Assembly: GCF_030268885.1 (NCBI RefSeq)
Contig: NZ_BSSA01000004.1
Coordinates: forward strand, 186,001-250,000
Length of the DNA stretch: 64,000 nucleotides
From: Kitasatospora phosalacinea
GTDB taxonomy: Bacteria > Actinomycetota > Actinomycetes > Streptomycetales > Streptomycetaceae
Reading direction: 5' to 3'
The notes under the pieces are model-generated. The model was not told the DNA's origin and ran no database searches. It saw nothing but the letters and a program-made list of their open reading frames with translations. The position numbers and the translations under genes are program-made. Below, piece after piece: positions 17,922 to 31,722 of the stretch (position 1 is its first letter; every line of letters begins with the position of its first letter).

Positions 17922-18257
17922 TCAGATCTCGCCGCGGAGCTTGGCCAGCGCCTCGGCGAGGATCGCCTCGCCGTCCGCGTCGGTGCGACGCTCGCGGACG
18001 TAGGCGAGGTGGGTCTTGTAGGGCTCGTTGCGGGCCGGGGCGGGCGGGTTGTGCTCGTCCTGGCCGGCCGGGAACCCGCAGCGCGGGCAGTCCCAGGTGT
18101 CGGGGATGGCCGCCTCGGCGGCGAAGCTGGGGCGCGTTTCGTGCTTGTTCGCGCACCAGAAGGAGATGCGGTTGCGCGGGGCGGACTCGCCGCGCTCCGC
18201 CTCGCCCATCGGGCCGGCGCCGACTCTGCTGCCCCGGATCGCGTTGCCACTTGCCAC
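17922..18257 (-). CDS. RNA polymerase-binding protein, RbpA family (RbpB-like paralogue)
   Basis: Small RNA polymerase-associated activator of the primary sigma holoenzyme, 111 aa. The central zinc-ribbon ligands are seen as Cys35, His39, Cys57 and Cys60 (FWCANKHET and WDCPRCG). The C-terminal THLAYVRERRTDADGEAILAEALAKLR matches the sigma-interaction domain of RbpA. The N-terminus (MASGNAIRGSRVGAGPMGEAERGESAPR) differs from the classical RbpA start (ALRGTRLV...), so this looks like the second Streptomyces member rather than the RbpA of rifampicin studies; from memory. GTG start with GGGAG 7 nt upstream. Confidence 0.85.
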   Translation of the reverse strand: MASGNAIRGSRVGAGPMGEAERGESAPRNRISFWCANKHETRPSFAAEAAIPDTWDCPRCGFPAGQDEHNPPAPARNEPYKTHLAYVRERRTDADGEAILAEALAKLRGEI

Positions 18258-18371
18258 GGTCTGACTCCCTGCGTGCTGGTGCCGTCCGGCCGCGGCTGGG
18301 CGGACGGTGGCGAAGTCGTCCTAGTGTAAGCGGGAGTTAAGCCTTCGCCACCATCGCCCGCCGACTTCGTC

Positions 18372-18605
18372 TCAGTTGGTCTTGAGCAGCAGCCCGAGGA
18401 CCACGATGCAGGCGAACCAGGCGATGCCGATGATCACGGTGATGCGGTCGAGGTTGCGCTCGGCCACCGCGGAACCGCCACCGGTCGAGGCCGCGCCGCC
18501 GCCGAACATGTCGGACAGGCCGCCGCCCTTGCCCTTGTGGAGGAGCACCAGCAGGATCATCAGCAAGCTCAGGATGATCAGAGCAATCTCGAACCCGAGA
18601 ACCAC
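18372..18605 (-). CDS. secG: Preprotein translocase subunit SecG
   Basis: 77-aa membrane protein of the SecYEG channel. Two transmembrane helices (about 2-23 and 54-74) flank the invariant loop LLHKGKGGGLSDMFGGG. Start is the GTG at 18605 (MVLGFEIALII); the frame is open further upstream but the hydrophobic helix must begin at the N-terminus. It follows tpiA by 88 nt on the same strand, as in many actinobacteria. Confidence 0.93.
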   Translation of the reverse strand: MVLGFEIALIILSLLMILLVLLHKGKGGGLSDMFGGGAASTGGGSAVAERNLDRITVIIGIAWFACIVVLGLLLKTN

Positions 18606-18693
18606 GACGGGACCAACTCTCTCGAATCTTCGGCGAAGGGGCCGGGCCCGCTCCACGCGGTCCGGCCCCAAAGCCTACGTTGCTGCAGGGGCG

Positions 18694-19479
18694 TTAGCCT
18701 ACTGCCTGCTCACGGTAGCGCACGATCTTGACGAACTCGTCGGCGTCCAGCGAGGCACCGCCGATCAGGCCGCCGTCGATGTCGGGCTTGGCCATCAGGC
18801 CGGCCGCGGACGAGGACTTCACCGAACCGCCGTACAGCACGCGGACCTTGTCGGCCAGCTCGGCCCCGTACAGCTCGGCCAGCCGGGCCCGGATCGCGCC
18901 GCAGACCTCCTGCGCGTCCTCGGGGGTGGCGACCTCGCCGGTGCCGATCGCCCAGACCGGCTCGTACGCGACGACGATGCTCTCGGCGTCGCTCGCCGGG
19001 ACGCCGTCCAGGGCGCCGTCGAGCTGGGCGAGGGTGTACACGACGTGGGTGCCGGCCTTGCGGATCTCCAGCGGCTCGCCGATGCACAGGATCGGGGTGA
19101 TCCCGTTGCGGTAGGCGGCCTTGACCTTGGCGTTGACGATCTCCTCGTTCTCGCCGTGGTACTGGCGGCGCTCGGAGTGGCCGATGACCGCGTAGGCGAC
19201 CTTCAGCTTCGCCAGCATCGGGCCGGACACCTCGCCGGTGTAGGCCCCGCCGTCGTGCTGGGAGATGTCCTGCGAGCCGTACTTGAGCTTCAGCTTGTCG
19301 CCGTCGACCAGGGTCTGCACGGAGCGCAGGTCGGTGAACGGGACCAGGACGGCGACCTCGACGGCCTCGTAGTCCTTGTCGGCCAGCGAGAACGCCAGCT
19401 TCTGGGTGTGCTGGATGGCCTCGAGGTGGTCGAGGTTCATCTTCCAGTTGCCCGCCATCAGCGGGAGACGCTCAGTCAT
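18694..19479 (-). CDS. tpiA: Triosephosphate isomerase
   Basis: Interconverts dihydroxyacetone phosphate and glyceraldehyde 3-phosphate. 261 aa TIM barrel with catalytic Lys13 (GNWKMN), His101 (VIGHSERR) and Glu173 ([11 protein letters not shown]), plus phosphate loop [11 protein letters not shown] at 19479 is 7 nt after the pgk stop; a GGAGGACTGAGAAGG ribosome region lies in the pgk tail. Part of pgk-tpiA-secG. Confidence 0.97.
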   Translation of the reverse strand: MTERLPLMAGNWKMNLDHLEAIQHTQKLAFSLADKDYEAVEVAVLVPFTDLRSVQTLVDGDKLKLKYGSQDISQHDGGAYTGEVSGPMLAKLKVAYAVIGHSERRQYHGENEEIVNAKVKAAYRNGITPILCIGEPLEIRKAGTHVVYTLAQLDGALDGVPASDAESIVVAYEPVWAIGTGEVATPEDAQEVCGAIRARLAELYGAELADKVRVLYGGSVKSSSAAGLMAKPDIDGGLIGGASLDADEFVKIVRYREQAVG

Positions 19480-19486
19480 GTCCTTC

Positions 19487-20698
19487 TCAGTCCTCCAGGG
19501 CGGCGAGACCGGGGAGGGTCTTGCCCTCCAGGTACTCGAGGCTGGCGCCACCGCCGGTCGAGATGTGTCCGAACTTCGTCTCGTCGAAGCCCAGGGTGCG
19601 GACCGCCGCCGCCGAGTCGCCGCCGCCGACCACGGTGAACGCGTCGGAGTCGAGCAGCGCCTGGGCGACCGCCCGGGTGCCGTCGGCGAACGCCGGGTGC
19701 TCGAAGACGCCCATCGGGCCGTTCCAGAACACGGTCCGCGCGTCGGCGATCTTCTCCGCGAACAGCTGCGCGGTCCGCGGGCCGATGTCCAGGCCGATCG
19801 CGCCGTCCGGGATGGCCTCCACGTCGACGACCGCGAAGTCCTCGACCGGGGCGCCGGTCTTGACGTCCGGGAAGCTGCCGGAGACCGCGGTGTCGACCGG
19901 GACCACGAACTCGACGCCCTGCTCGGCGCCGCGCTTCAGGTAGTCCTGGACGACCGGGATCTGGTCCTCCTGGAGCAGCGAGGCGCCCACGCCGTGGCCC
20001 TGGGCCGCGATGAAGGTGTACATCATGCCGCCGCCGATCAGGATCCGGTCGGCCTTGCCGAGCAGGTTCTCGATCACGCCGACCTTGTCGGAGACCTTCG
20101 AGCCGCCGAGCACCACCACGTACGGGCGGGCCACGTCCTCGGTGAGGCGCTTGAGGACGCCCACCTCGGTGGCGATCAGGTCGCCGACCGCGTGCGGCAG
20201 CCGGGCCGGGAGGTCGTAGACGGAGGCGTGCTTGCGGTGCACCGCGCCGAAGCCGTCGCCCACGTAGAGGTCCGCGAGGGCGGCCAGCTGGTCGGCGAAC
20301 GCGCCGCGCTCGGCGTCGTCCTTGGAGGTCTCGCCGGCGTTGAAGCGCAGGTTCTCCAGCAGCGTGACCTCGCCGTCGCCGAGGGCGGCGACGGTGGCCT
20401 TCGCGCTGTCCCCGACGGTGTCGGTGGCGAAGGCCACCGGGCGGCCGAGGATCTCGCCGAGGCGGACGGCCACCGGCGCGAGGGAGAACTTCGGGTCCGG
20501 CTCGCCCTTGGGACGGCCCAGGTGGGAGGCGACGACCACGCGGGCGCCGCGCTCGACGAGCTTGGCGATGGTCGGCGCGACGGCGCGGATCCGGCCGTCG
20601 TCGGTGATGGTGTCACCGGACAGCGGCACGTTGAGGTCGGCGCGGACGAACACCCGCTTGCCGGAGACCTCCAGGTCTTCGATCGTCTTCACGGTCAT
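19487..20698 (-). CDS. pgk: Phosphoglycerate kinase
   Basis: Cytosolic glycolytic kinase moving phosphate from 1,3-bisphosphoglycerate to ADP. 403 aa. Substrate-binding RADLNVPL (19-26), [17 protein letters not shown] and [13 protein letters not shown] are all present, with nucleotide motifs [17 protein letters not shown] and [14 protein letters not shown] with GAGGAGC upstream. It lies 154 nt from gap with a hairpin between, so it probably has its own promoter. Confidence 0.97.
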   Translation of the reverse strand: MTVKTIEDLEVSGKRVFVRADLNVPLSGDTITDDGRIRAVAPTIAKLVERGARVVVASHLGRPKGEPDPKFSLAPVAVRLGEILGRPVAFATDTVGDSAKATVAALGDGEVTLLENLRFNAGETSKDDAERGAFADQLAALADLYVGDGFGAVHRKHASVYDLPARLPHAVGDLIATEVGVLKRLTEDVARPYVVVLGGSKVSDKVGVIENLLGKADRILIGGGMMYTFIAAQGHGVGASLLQEDQIPVVQDYLKRGAEQGVEFVVPVDTAVSGSFPDVKTGAPVEDFAVVDVEAIPDGAIGLDIGPRTAQLFAEKIADARTVFWNGPMGVFEHPAFADGTRAVAQALLDSDAFTVVGGGDSAAAVRTLGFDETKFGHISTGGGASLEYLEGKTLPGLAALED

Positions 20699-20782
20699 GC
20701 TCCTCAGGGGTGGAACGGTGCGCAGACGGCGACACGACGGCGGGCCACCGGTAAGGGGGTAGGACGGACGAGGGGGCGCAGC

Positions 20783-20824
20783 GGCAGGGCCCGGTCGGCG
20801 TAAGACAGCCGTCCGGGCCCTGCC
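20783..20824 (-). terminator. Hairpin between gap and pgk
   Basis: 12-bp stem (20783-20794 with 20813-20824) extended by 4 more pairs after a T-T mismatch, 8-nt loop. It follows the gap stop and could end or attenuate the gap transcript before pgk. Confidence 0.65.
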
Positions 20825-20852
20825 CCTTACGTCACGTCAGCTACCGCTGGGG

Positions 20853-21941
<1,089 letters not shown>

Positions 21942-22002
21942 CCTCGCCCAAGTGTCGCAAGGCACATCGCCTCACCGGTTGGGACGGGGCGGCCCGGGTG
22001 CG

Positions 22003-22063
22003 CCGGAGGGGCGCACGCAGCAGGTGCGGCAGCTGCCGCGACCTGCTCCGCACGCCCCTCCGG
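22003..22063 (-). terminator. Nested hairpin downstream of whiA
   Basis: Three stacked inverted repeats: 11 bp (22003-22013 with 22053-22063), 7 bp (22019-22025 with 22041-22047) and a central 14-bp perfect palindrome GCGGCAGCTGCCGC (22026-22039). Ends the rapZ-yvcK-whiA transcript before the gap promoter. Confidence 0.7.
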
Positions 22064-22089
22064 TGCGTCGTCGGCCGGTTGACCGGCCG

Positions 22090-23070
22090 TCAGTTCAGGG
22101 CCATCTCCTCGGTCAGGTTGGCCTCGGTGTTCGGCAGGCCGAGTTCGGCGGCCCGCTTGTCGGCCATCGCCAGCAGGCGGCGGATCCGCCCGGCCACCGC
22201 GTCCTTGGTCAGCGGCGGGTCGGCGAGCGCGCCGAGCTCCTCCAGCGAGGCCTGCTTGTGCTGCATGCGCAGCGCGCCGGCCGCGGCCAGGTGCTCGGGC
22301 ACCTCCTCGCCGAGGATCTCCAGGGCGCGCTGCACCCGGGCGCCCGCGGCGACCGCGGCGCGGGCCGAGCGGCGCAGGTTGGCGTCGTCGAAGTTGGCCA
22401 GCCGGTTGGCGGTGGCCCGCACCTCGCGGCGCATCCGGCGCTCCTCCCAGGCCAGCACGGACTCGTGCGCGCCGAGGCGGGTGAGCAGCGCACCGATCGC
22501 GTCGCCGTCGCGGATCACCACCCGGTCGACGCCGCGGACCTCGCGGGCCTTGGCCGGGATGCCGAGCCGGCGGGCCGCGCCGACCAGGGCGAGCGCCGCC
22601 TCCGAGCCCGGGCAGGTGATCTCCAGGGAGGAGGAGCGCCCGGGTTCGGTCAGCGAGCCGTGCGCGAGGAAGGCGCCGCGCCAGGCCGCCTCCGCGTCGC
22701 AGGTCGCGCCGGACACCACCGCCGGGGGCAGGCCCCGGATCGGCCGTCCGCGTCCGTCCACCAGCCCGGTCTGCCGGGCCAGCAGCTCGCCGTCCTTCAC
22801 CACCCGCACCACGTACCGGCTGCCGCGTCGCAGCCCGCCGGGGGCCATCACCACCAGATCCGAGGAGTGTCCGAAGATCTCCAGGAGGTCCTTGCGCAGC
22901 CGCCGTGCCGCAATGCCGGTGTCCAGCTCCGCCTCGATCACGATGCGGCCGCTCACAATGTGCAGTCCGCCCGCAAAACGCAGGATCGCCGAGACCTCCG
23001 CCTTGCGGCAGCAGGCACGGGTGACGGGAAGCCGGGAGATCTCGTCTTTCACCGCTGCCGTCATCGCCAT
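22090..23070 (-). CDS. whiA: Sporulation regulator WhiA
   Basis: DNA-binding regulator required for Streptomyces sporulation septation; found in most Gram-positives. 326 aa. N-terminal LAGLIDADG-like domain ([42 protein letters not shown]) and C-terminal helix-turn-helix ([22 protein letters not shown]). The start ATG at 23070 overlaps the end of the yvcK-like gene by 10 nt; AAGGA lies 7 nt upstream. In Streptomyces WhiA acts with WhiB. The order rapZ-yvcK-whiA is conserved across Firmicutes and Actinobacteria. Confidence 0.96.
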   Translation of the reverse strand: MAMTAAVKDEISRLPVTRACCRKAEVSAILRFAGGLHIVSGRIVIEAELDTGIAARRLRKDLLEIFGHSSDLVVMAPGGLRRGSRYVVRVVKDGELLARQTGLVDGRGRPIRGLPPAVVSGATCDAEAAWRGAFLAHGSLTEPGRSSSLEITCPGSEAALALVGAARRLGIPAKAREVRGVDRVVIRDGDAIGALLTRLGAHESVLAWEERRMRREVRATANRLANFDDANLRRSARAAVAAGARVQRALEILGEEVPEHLAAAGALRMQHKQASLEELGALADPPLTKDAVAGRIRRLLAMADKRAAELGLPNTEANLTEEMALN

Positions 23071-24125
23071 GGGCCGATCCTTCCATGAGTCCGGAAAATC
23101 CGGTCGTACGCGGCGGCCAAGAGCTCCGCGTCGTGTCGCGGCGTCCCGTCCGCGCGGGCCACCGGGTCGAGCACCAGGGCGGCGCCCATCCGTTCGGCGG
23201 CCCGCTCCAGGCCGGCCAGGTCGGCGACCCCGAAGGCGCCGCCGCTGACCGCCCGCTCGTCCACCAGGATCGCATCCACGGCCAGCTCCGGGGCGTGGTC
23301 GGCGATCACCTCCAGGTGGCGCTGCGGGGTGAAGCCCTCGGTCTCGCCGGGCTGCGGGGCCAGGTTGAGGGTGAGCAGGCGGCGGGCCCGGGTCTCGGTG
23401 AGGGCCTTGGCGAGCTCCGGGACGAGCAGGTGCGGCAGCACGCTGGTGAACCAGGAGCCGGGGCCGAGCACCACCCAGTCCGCCTCCAGGACGGCCTGCA
23501 CGGCCTCCGGGACGGCCGGGGGGCCGTCCGGCAGCAGCCGGATCGACTGCACGGTGCCGGGGGTGACCGCCACCGCGGCCTGGCCGCGCACCGCCGTCAC
23601 CTCGGCGGGGCGCAGCGGGTCGTGGCCGCGCACCCGGGCCTCGATGTCCAGCGGGACGGCGGACATCGGCAGCACCCGGCCCTGCACGTTCAGCAGCCGG
23701 CCGACCCAGTCCAGCGCCTCCACCGGGTCGCCGAGCTTCTCCCACAGCGCCACGATCAGCAGGTTGCCGACCGCGTGGCCGCCGAGCTCGCCGGTGCCCG
23801 CGAAGCGCTGTTGGATCACCTCGGACCACGTCCGGCCCCACTCGTCGTCGCCGCAGAGCGCGGCCAGCGCCTTGCGCAGGTCGCCGGGCGGCAGCACGCC
23901 GAGTTCGGCGCGCAGCCGCCCGCTGGAACCGCCGTCGTCCGCGACGGTGACCACGGCGGTCAGTTCGGTGGTGAGCCGGCGCAGCGCGGACAGCGAGGCG
24001 GACAGGCCCTGCCCGCCGCCCAGCGCGGCCACCCTCAGCCGGTTGGGCTTCGGCGCGCCGGGGCGGGGGACCCGCTCGGCGGGTCTGGTCCGGAGTTGCT
24101 GCCGCGCTGGCACGTATCCCGTCAC
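23061..24125 (-). CDS. yvcK: Gluconeogenesis factor YvcK/CofD family protein
   Basis: 354 aa, UDP-sugar-binding protein of the YvcK family, linked to carbon metabolism and cell wall homeostasis. Nucleotide-type loop [14 protein letters not shown] and [14 protein letters not shown], then [13 protein letters not shown], are the family signature; [19 protein letters not shown] and [13 protein letters not shown] follow. The only plausible start is the GTG at 24125, with AGGA 13 nt upstream, a long spacing. It overlaps whiA by 10 nt and follows rapZ by 62 nt. Confidence 0.92.
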   Translation of the reverse strand: MTGYVPARQQLRTRPAERVPRPGAPKPNRLRVAALGGGQGLSASLSALRRLTTELTAVVTVADDGGSSGRLRAELGVLPPGDLRKALAALCGDDEWGRTWSEVIQQRFAGTGELGGHAVGNLLIVALWEKLGDPVEALDWVGRLLNVQGRVLPMSAVPLDIEARVRGHDPLRPAEVTAVRGQAAVAVTPGTVQSIRLLPDGPPAVPEAVQAVLEADWVVLGPGSWFTSVLPHLLVPELAKALTETRARRLLTLNLAPQPGETEGFTPQRHLEVIADHAPELAVDAILVDERAVSGGAFGVADLAGLERAAERMGAALVLDPVARADGTPRHDAELLAAAYDRIFRTHGRIGPWR

Positions 24126-24187
24126 GCCGACACCGTGTTCCTGTCTCGTGCTCGACCGGGGCGGCGGCGCGGGGGGTTCCCGGCCGT

Positions 24188-25072
24188 CTACTCCCGGCCC
24201 ATGTCCCGGTGGACCAGCACCGTCTCGACCCCGTCCGCGATCAGACGCTTGGTCAGCTGCTCGGACATCGCCACGCTGCGGTGCTTGCCTCCGGTGCAGC
24301 CTACGGCAAGCGTCATGTAGCGCTTCCCCTCCCTGCGGTAACCCTCGGTGATGATCCGCAGCAGCTCGGTGTAGCCGTCCACGAACTGCTGCGCCCCGGG
24401 CTGCTGGAACACGTACTCCGCCACCTCCGGGTCGGTTCCGGTACGGGCGCGCAGCTCGGGGACCCAGTGCGGGTTGGGCAGGAAGCGGCAGTCCACCACC
24501 AGGTCGGCGTCGACCGGCAGGCCGTACTTGAAGCCGAAGGACATCACGGTGGCGCGCAGCTCCGGCTCGTCCTGGCCGGCGAACTGGGCGTCCATCTTGG
24601 CGCGCAGCTGGTGCACGTTGAGGTTGGAGGTGTCGAGCACCAGGTCGGCCTCGCCGCGCAGCTCGCGCAGCAGTTCGCGCTCGCGGGCGATGCCGTCGAC
24701 GATCCGGCCGTCGGCCTGCAGCGGGTGCGGGCGGCGGACCGACTCGAAGCGGCGCACCAGCGCGTCGTCCGAGGAGTCCAGGAAGACCACCCGCAGCCGG
24801 ACGCCGCGCTTCTCCAGCTCCTCCAGCGAGGTCAGCAGGTCGTCGAAGAAGGTGCGGCCGCGGACGTCGACCACGGCGCCGATCCGCGGCACCGCGCCCT
24901 GCGAGCGGGCGCCCAGGTCGACCATGGTGGGGATCAGCGCGGGCGGCAGGTTGTCGACCACGAACCAGCCGAGGTCCTCCAGGCACTTGGCGGCGGTGGA
25001 GCGCCCCGCCCCGGACATACCGGAGATGATCACCAGCTCGGGGGTGGTCTCTCCCCCGTTGGACACTGTCAC
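24188..25072 (-). CDS. rapZ: RNase adapter RapZ family nucleotide-binding protein
   Basis: 294 aa P-loop protein. Walker A is [11 protein letters not shown] (17-26), [12 protein letters not shown] is the diagnostic second block, and the C-terminal [17 protein letters not shown] motif is the phosphosugar-binding region. In E. coli RapZ guides RNase E to GlmZ sRNA; in Streptomyces the role is not known. GTG at 25072 overlaps the uvrC stop (GTGA). Another in-frame GTG is at 25066. Confidence 0.93.
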   Translation of the reverse strand: MTVSNGGETTPELVIISGMSGAGRSTAAKCLEDLGWFVVDNLPPALIPTMVDLGARSQGAVPRIGAVVDVRGRTFFDDLLTSLEELEKRGVRLRVVFLDSSDDALVRRFESVRRPHPLQADGRIVDGIARERELLRELRGEADLVLDTSNLNVHQLRAKMDAQFAGQDEPELRATVMSFGFKYGLPVDADLVVDCRFLPNPHWVPELRARTGTDPEVAEYVFQQPGAQQFVDGYTELLRIITEGYRREGKRYMTLAVGCTGGKHRSVAMSEQLTKRLIADGVETVLVHRDMGRE

Positions 25073-27060
25073 GTCTCTTCCCCGCTTCTCGGTACTGCTG
25101 TGGCCGTGCTGTCTTCGATGATCTCGCCCGTCGCGGTGTTGACCGCGAATGCGGCAGGTGTACGGGAGGCCAAGGCTGCCGCAACAGTCTCGGCGGTGCG
25201 GCGCCCGATCCCGGGGACCTCGCACAGTTCGTCGACGGTCGCCGCGCGCAGCTTCTTCAGCGAACCGAAGTGCTTGAGCAGGGCCCGGCGGCGAGTCTCG
25301 CCCAGCCCGGGGACGGAGTCCAGTTCCCCCGCCGTGAGCCGTTTGGCGCGCTTGGCCCGCTGGTAGGTGATGGCGAAGCGGTGCGCCTCGTCGCGCACCC
25401 GCTGCAGCAGGTAGAGGCCCTCGCTGGAGCGCGGCAGCACCACCGGGTCGTCCTGGCCGGGCAGCCACACCTCCTCCAGCCGCTTGGCCAGCCCGCACAC
25501 CGCGACGTCGTCGATGCCCAGCTCGCCCAGCGCCCGCACGGCGGCGGCGACCTGCGGCTGCCCGCCGTCGACCACCAGCAGCTGCGGCGGGTAGGCGAAG
25601 CGCTTGGGGCGGCCGTTCTCGTCGGTCAGCGCCTCGTCCTCCTCCGGCACCGCCCACTCGCCGGTCTGCTCGCGCTCCTGGAGGTAGCGGCGGAAGCGGC
25701 GGGTGATCACCTCGTGCATCGAGCGGACGTCGTCCTGGCCCTCGAACGACCTGATCTGGAAGCGGCGGTACTCGCTCTTGCGGGCCAGGCCGTCCTCGAA
25801 GACCACCATGGAGGCCACCACGTCCTCGCCCTGGAGGTGCGAGATGTCGAAGCACTCGATGCGCAGCGGGACGGAGTCCAGCTCCAGGGCGTCGGCGATC
25901 TCCTGCAGGGCGCGGCTGCGGGTGGTCAGGTCGGAGGCGCGCTTGGTCTTGTGCAGCGCCAGTGCCTGCTGGGCGTTGCGCTGCACCGTCTCCATCAGGT
26001 CCTTCTTGTCGCCGCGCTGCGGGACGCGCAGGTCGACCTGGGCGCCGCGCAGGGCGGTCAGCCACTCGTGCACAGCCTCGTCGGGCAGCGCGGGGACGAG
26101 CACCTCGCGCGGGACCTGCTCGCTGCCCTCGCCGTACAGCTGCTGCAGGGCGTGCTCGACCAGGCCCGCGGTGTCCACGTCCTCGACCTTGTCGGTGACC
26201 CAGCCACGCTGGCCGCGGACCCGGCCGCCGCGGACGTGGAAGATCTGCACGGCGGCCTCGAGCTCGTCCTCGGCCAGGGCCAGCAGGTCGGCGTCGGTGC
26301 CGTCGCCGAGGACGACCGCGTTCTTCTCCATCGCGCGCTGCAGGGCGCCGAGGTCGTCGCGCAGCCGGGCGGCCTTCTCGTACTCCATCTCGGCGGCGGC
26401 CTGCTGCATCTCCTGCTCGACGCGGCGCAGGTGGCCGCCCGTCCGCCCGGCCATGAAGTCGCAGAACTCCTCGGCGAGTTCGCGGTGCTCGGCGGCCGTC
26501 ACCCGGCCCACGCAGGGGGCCGCGCACTTGCCGATGTAGCCGAGCAGGCAGGGGCGGCCGACCTGCTGGGCGCGCTTGAACACGCCGTTGGAGCACGTCC
26601 GCACCGGGAAGACCCGCAGCAGCAGGTCGACCGTCTCGCGGATCGCCCAGGCGTGCCCGTACGGGCCGAAGTAGCGCACGCCCTTCTTGTGCGCCCCGCG
26701 CATCACCTGGACGCGGGGGAACTCCTCGTTGAGGGTGACCGCCAGCTCCGGGTAGCTCTTGTCGTCCCGGTACTTGACGTTGAACCGCGGGTCGAACTCC
26801 TTGATCCAGGAGTACTCCAGCTGCAGCGCCTCGACCTCGGTGGAGACCACCGTCCACTCCACCGAGGCCGCGGTGGTCACCATCGTCGCGGTGCGCGGGT
26901 GCAGGTTCGCCACGTCCTGGAAGTACGAGGAGAGCCGCTGGCGCAGGCTCTTCGCCTTGCCCACGTAGATGACCCGGCCGTGCGCGTCGCGGAACTTGTA
27001 CACCCCGGGCGAGGTCGGGATCGCCCCCGGCGCCGGTCGGTAGGTGGACGGGTCTGCCAT
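25069..27060 (-). CDS. uvrC: Excinuclease ABC subunit UvrC
   Basis: Dual-incision nuclease of nucleotide excision repair, 663 aa. N-terminal GIY-YIG nuclease domain ([20 protein letters not shown]), central UVR motif ([17 protein letters not shown]), RNase H-like nuclease ([23 protein letters not shown]) and C-terminal helix-hairpin-helix pair ([36 protein letters not shown]). Starts [15 protein letters not shown] with GGGGC upstream. First gene of the uvrC-rapZ-yvcK-whiA unit; uvrA and uvrB lie 3.5 and 10 kb away. Confidence 0.97.
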   Translation of the reverse strand: MADPSTYRPAPGAIPTSPGVYKFRDAHGRVIYVGKAKSLRQRLSSYFQDVANLHPRTATMVTTAASVEWTVVSTEVEALQLEYSWIKEFDPRFNVKYRDDKSYPELAVTLNEEFPRVQVMRGAHKKGVRYFGPYGHAWAIRETVDLLLRVFPVRTCSNGVFKRAQQVGRPCLLGYIGKCAAPCVGRVTAAEHRELAEEFCDFMAGRTGGHLRRVEQEMQQAAAEMEYEKAARLRDDLGALQRAMEKNAVVLGDGTDADLLALAEDELEAAVQIFHVRGGRVRGQRGWVTDKVEDVDTAGLVEHALQQLYGEGSEQVPREVLVPALPDEAVHEWLTALRGAQVDLRVPQRGDKKDLMETVQRNAQQALALHKTKRASDLTTRSRALQEIADALELDSVPLRIECFDISHLQGEDVVASMVVFEDGLARKSEYRRFQIRSFEGQDDVRSMHEVITRRFRRYLQEREQTGEWAVPEEDEALTDENGRPKRFAYPPQLLVVDGGQPQVAAAVRALGELGIDDVAVCGLAKRLEEVWLPGQDDPVVLPRSSEGLYLLQRVRDEAHRFAITYQRAKRAKRLTAGELDSVPGLGETRRRALLKHFGSLKKLRAATVDELCEVPGIGRRTAETVAAALASRTPAAFAVNTATGEIIEDSTATAVPRSGEET

Positions 27061-27149
27061 GCCCCTACCGTACCGACTGCCGGTGACAGCACGGCGCGGC
27101 GCCGTCGGCGGCGAACCGGCGGTGCCGTTCCGGGCGGCCGCCGGGGCGT

Positions 27150-27170
27150 GCGCGCAGCAGCCCTGCGCGC
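27150..27170 (-). terminator. Candidate terminator after the Rieske gene
   Basis: 8-bp stem GCGCGCAG/CTGCGCGC with a 5-nt loop, 39 nt downstream of the Rieske stop. Confidence 0.5.
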
Positions 27171-27208
27171 CGGCCCGGCCGCGGGGGACGGTGACGGCTC
27201 GCGGCCCG

Positions 27209-27643
27209 TCAGCCCTTGGTGACCTGCAGGTTCCCGTTCTGCACCGCGACCTGGTAGGCGGGCAGCGGCTTCGGCGCCGGACCGTCCTGGACGGCGCCGT
27301 CGGAGATCCCGAACCGGCTGCCGTGGCACAGGCACTGGATCTGCTCCTTGACCACCCCGTTGACCAGGCAGCCGGCGTGCGTGCACTTCGCGCTGAACGC
27401 CTTGTACTCCCCGACGGCGGGCTGCGTCACGACGACGGCCTGCTCGCGGTAGACCTTCCCGCCCCCGACCGGCACGTCCGCGGCCGGGCCGAGGTCGACC
27501 GGTCCGGAGGACTTCGGCTCCTCCGTGCCGCCGCTCCCGCCGGAGGACGACGACGAGGAGGAGCAACCGGCGACCGTGGCCCCCGCGAACGCGACGGCCG
27601 CGCAGCACAGGACGGTACGGCGGGAGGCGGTGGGCTCGGTCAT
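27209..27643 (-). CDS. Rieske (2Fe-2S) lipoprotein, Tat-exported
   Basis: 144 aa. Twin-arginine signal ([21 protein letters not shown]) with a lipobox ending at Cys27, then a Ser/Gly linker and a Rieske domain. Cluster ligands are Cys86-His88 (CTHAGC) and Cys103-His106 (CLCHGS), with Cys91 and Cys105 for the stabilising disulfide. Extracytoplasmic, membrane-tethered electron carrier; partner oxidoreductase unknown. ATG with GAGGAG 7 nt upstream. This stand-alone Rieske protein sits between uvrC and uvrA in the order I recall for Streptomyces. Confidence 0.93.
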   Translation of the reverse strand: MTEPTASRRTVLCCAAVAFAGATVAGCSSSSSSSGGSGGTEEPKSSGPVDLGPAADVPVGGGKVYREQAVVVTQPAVGEYKAFSAKCTHAGCLVNGVVKEQIQCLCHGSRFGISDGAVQDGPAPKPLPAYQVAVQNGNLQVTKG

Positions 27644-27682
27644 CGGGGCTCCTCGGTGCGGGATTTGGCGCCAGAAACCTAG

Positions 27683-27740
27683 CACGCGCGGACGGGCCCG
27701 CCCGGGGGGCGCGTGCTCCCCGGGCGGACCCGTCCGCGTG
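27683..27740 (-). terminator. uvrA terminator hairpin
   Basis: Long near-perfect stem of about 22 bp (27683-27706 with 27717-27740, small bulges) starting 3 nt after the uvrA stop. Confidence 0.75.
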
Positions 27741-27743
27741 CGG

Positions 27744-30620
<2,877 letters not shown>

Positions 30621-30696
30621 TGCTACTGGCGCCTTTCTCCGGGTCGAAGGGGAGGAGGGGTGTGCTTCTTCGTGCTTCTTCCAGGATGCGCCCGCC

Positions 30697-30719
30697 AGCG
30701 TACTAGCTCATTCGTTCGA
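30697..30719 (-). promoter_or_regulatory. uvrA promoter with a possible degenerate LexA box
   Basis: TACGCT (complement of 30697-30702) could be the -10 of uvrA. Just upstream, 30704-30719 reads TAGCTC-N4-GTTCGA, one perfect half and one poor half of the actinobacterial SOS box TCGAAC-N4-GTTCGA (9 of 12 fixed bases). Weak, but in the right place for a DNA-repair gene. Confidence 0.35.
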
Positions 30720-30897
30720 ATCTGAGCCTGTCCAGCGGGGACCACCCGGACGGGTGAACGGCACCCTCGCTCGACGGTAGCGTCAACGACTGACAACCGG
30801 CCCGGGCAACGCCCGGACCGCCCCCGCACCGCCGCGAACCGCACCACGGACCGCACCGCGCACCGCACCACTCGACCGTCGAAAGGCACCGTCCCCG

Positions 30898-31674
30898 ATG
30901 AGCGACCCCACCACCGACCCCGCCGCTGCCGCCGCTGCCGCCGCCGCCGAGCAGCTGCGGGCCACCGCGGAGAGCACCGAGCTGCTGCTGCACACCCTCG
31001 CCGAGCTGGACCCGGCCGAGCTGTCCGGCCCGTCCGGCCTGCCCGGCTGGAGCCGCGGGCACGTGCTCGCGCACGTCGCCCGCAACGCGGACTCCCTGGT
31101 CAACCTGCTGACCGGGGCCCGCACCGGCCGGGCGATCCCGCAGTACCCCACCCCGGAGAGCCGGGAGGCCGGCATCGCGGCCGGGGCCGGGCGCCCGCTG
31201 GCCGAGCAGGTCGCCGACGTCCGGGAGAGCCAGCAGCGCTTCCTGGACGCCGCCGCGCTGCTCGCCCCCGAGCACTGGACCGTCGAGATCACCCACCGCA
31301 CCGGCTACGTCTTCCCCGCCTGGCAGATCCCGGCGAGGCGGCTGGCCGAGCTGGAGTACCACCACGTCGACCTGAACGCCGGGTACACGCCCGCGCACTG
31401 GCCGGAGCCGTTCGCGATCGCCGAGTTCCGGCGGCTGGGCGAGCACTTCGGCGGCGCGAAGGGGCTGCCCGGCGTGCTGCTGGTCGCCGAGGACGCCGGG
31501 CTGGAGGCCCGGATCGGCGGCGAGGGGGCCGACCTGACCGCGGAGGGCCCGGTGCGGGCGCTCACCGGCTGGCTGTCCGGCCGTTCGAACGGGGACGGCC
31601 TGCAGGTCCGCCGCGGCGACGAGGGCCTCGTCGACCCCCGTTCCGCACTGCCCGAGCTCCCCCCGATGGGATGA
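30898..31674 (+). CDS. Maleylpyruvate isomerase family mycothiol-dependent enzyme
   Basis: 258 aa DinB-like four-helix protein. The probable Zn ligands are His55 (LPGWSRGHVLAHVARN) and Glu151/His155 (ELEYHHVDLN), matching the Corynebacterium mycothiol maleylpyruvate isomerase. Such proteins use mycothiol, the actinobacterial thiol, for isomerisation, conjugation or detoxification; the substrate here is unknown. An Ala-rich N-terminal stretch precedes the first helix. It is 48 nt upstream of an MBL hydrolase, suggesting one transcript, and is divergent from uvrA. Confidence 0.87.
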   Translation: MSDPTTDPAAAAAAAAAEQLRATAESTELLLHTLAELDPAELSGPSGLPGWSRGHVLAHVARNADSLVNLLTGARTGRAIPQYPTPESREAGIAAGAGRPLAEQVADVRESQQRFLDAAALLAPEHWTVEITHRTGYVFPAWQIPARRLAELEYHHVDLNAGYTPAHWPEPFAIAEFRRLGEHFGGAKGLPGVLLVAEDAGLEARIGGEGADLTAEGPVRALTGWLSGRSNGDGLQVRRGDEGLVDPRSALPELPPMG

Positions 31675-31722
31675 TGGTGGCCGGTTGACGCGAGAGCCCG
31701 ACAGCGAGCGAGGAGCGGCCTG

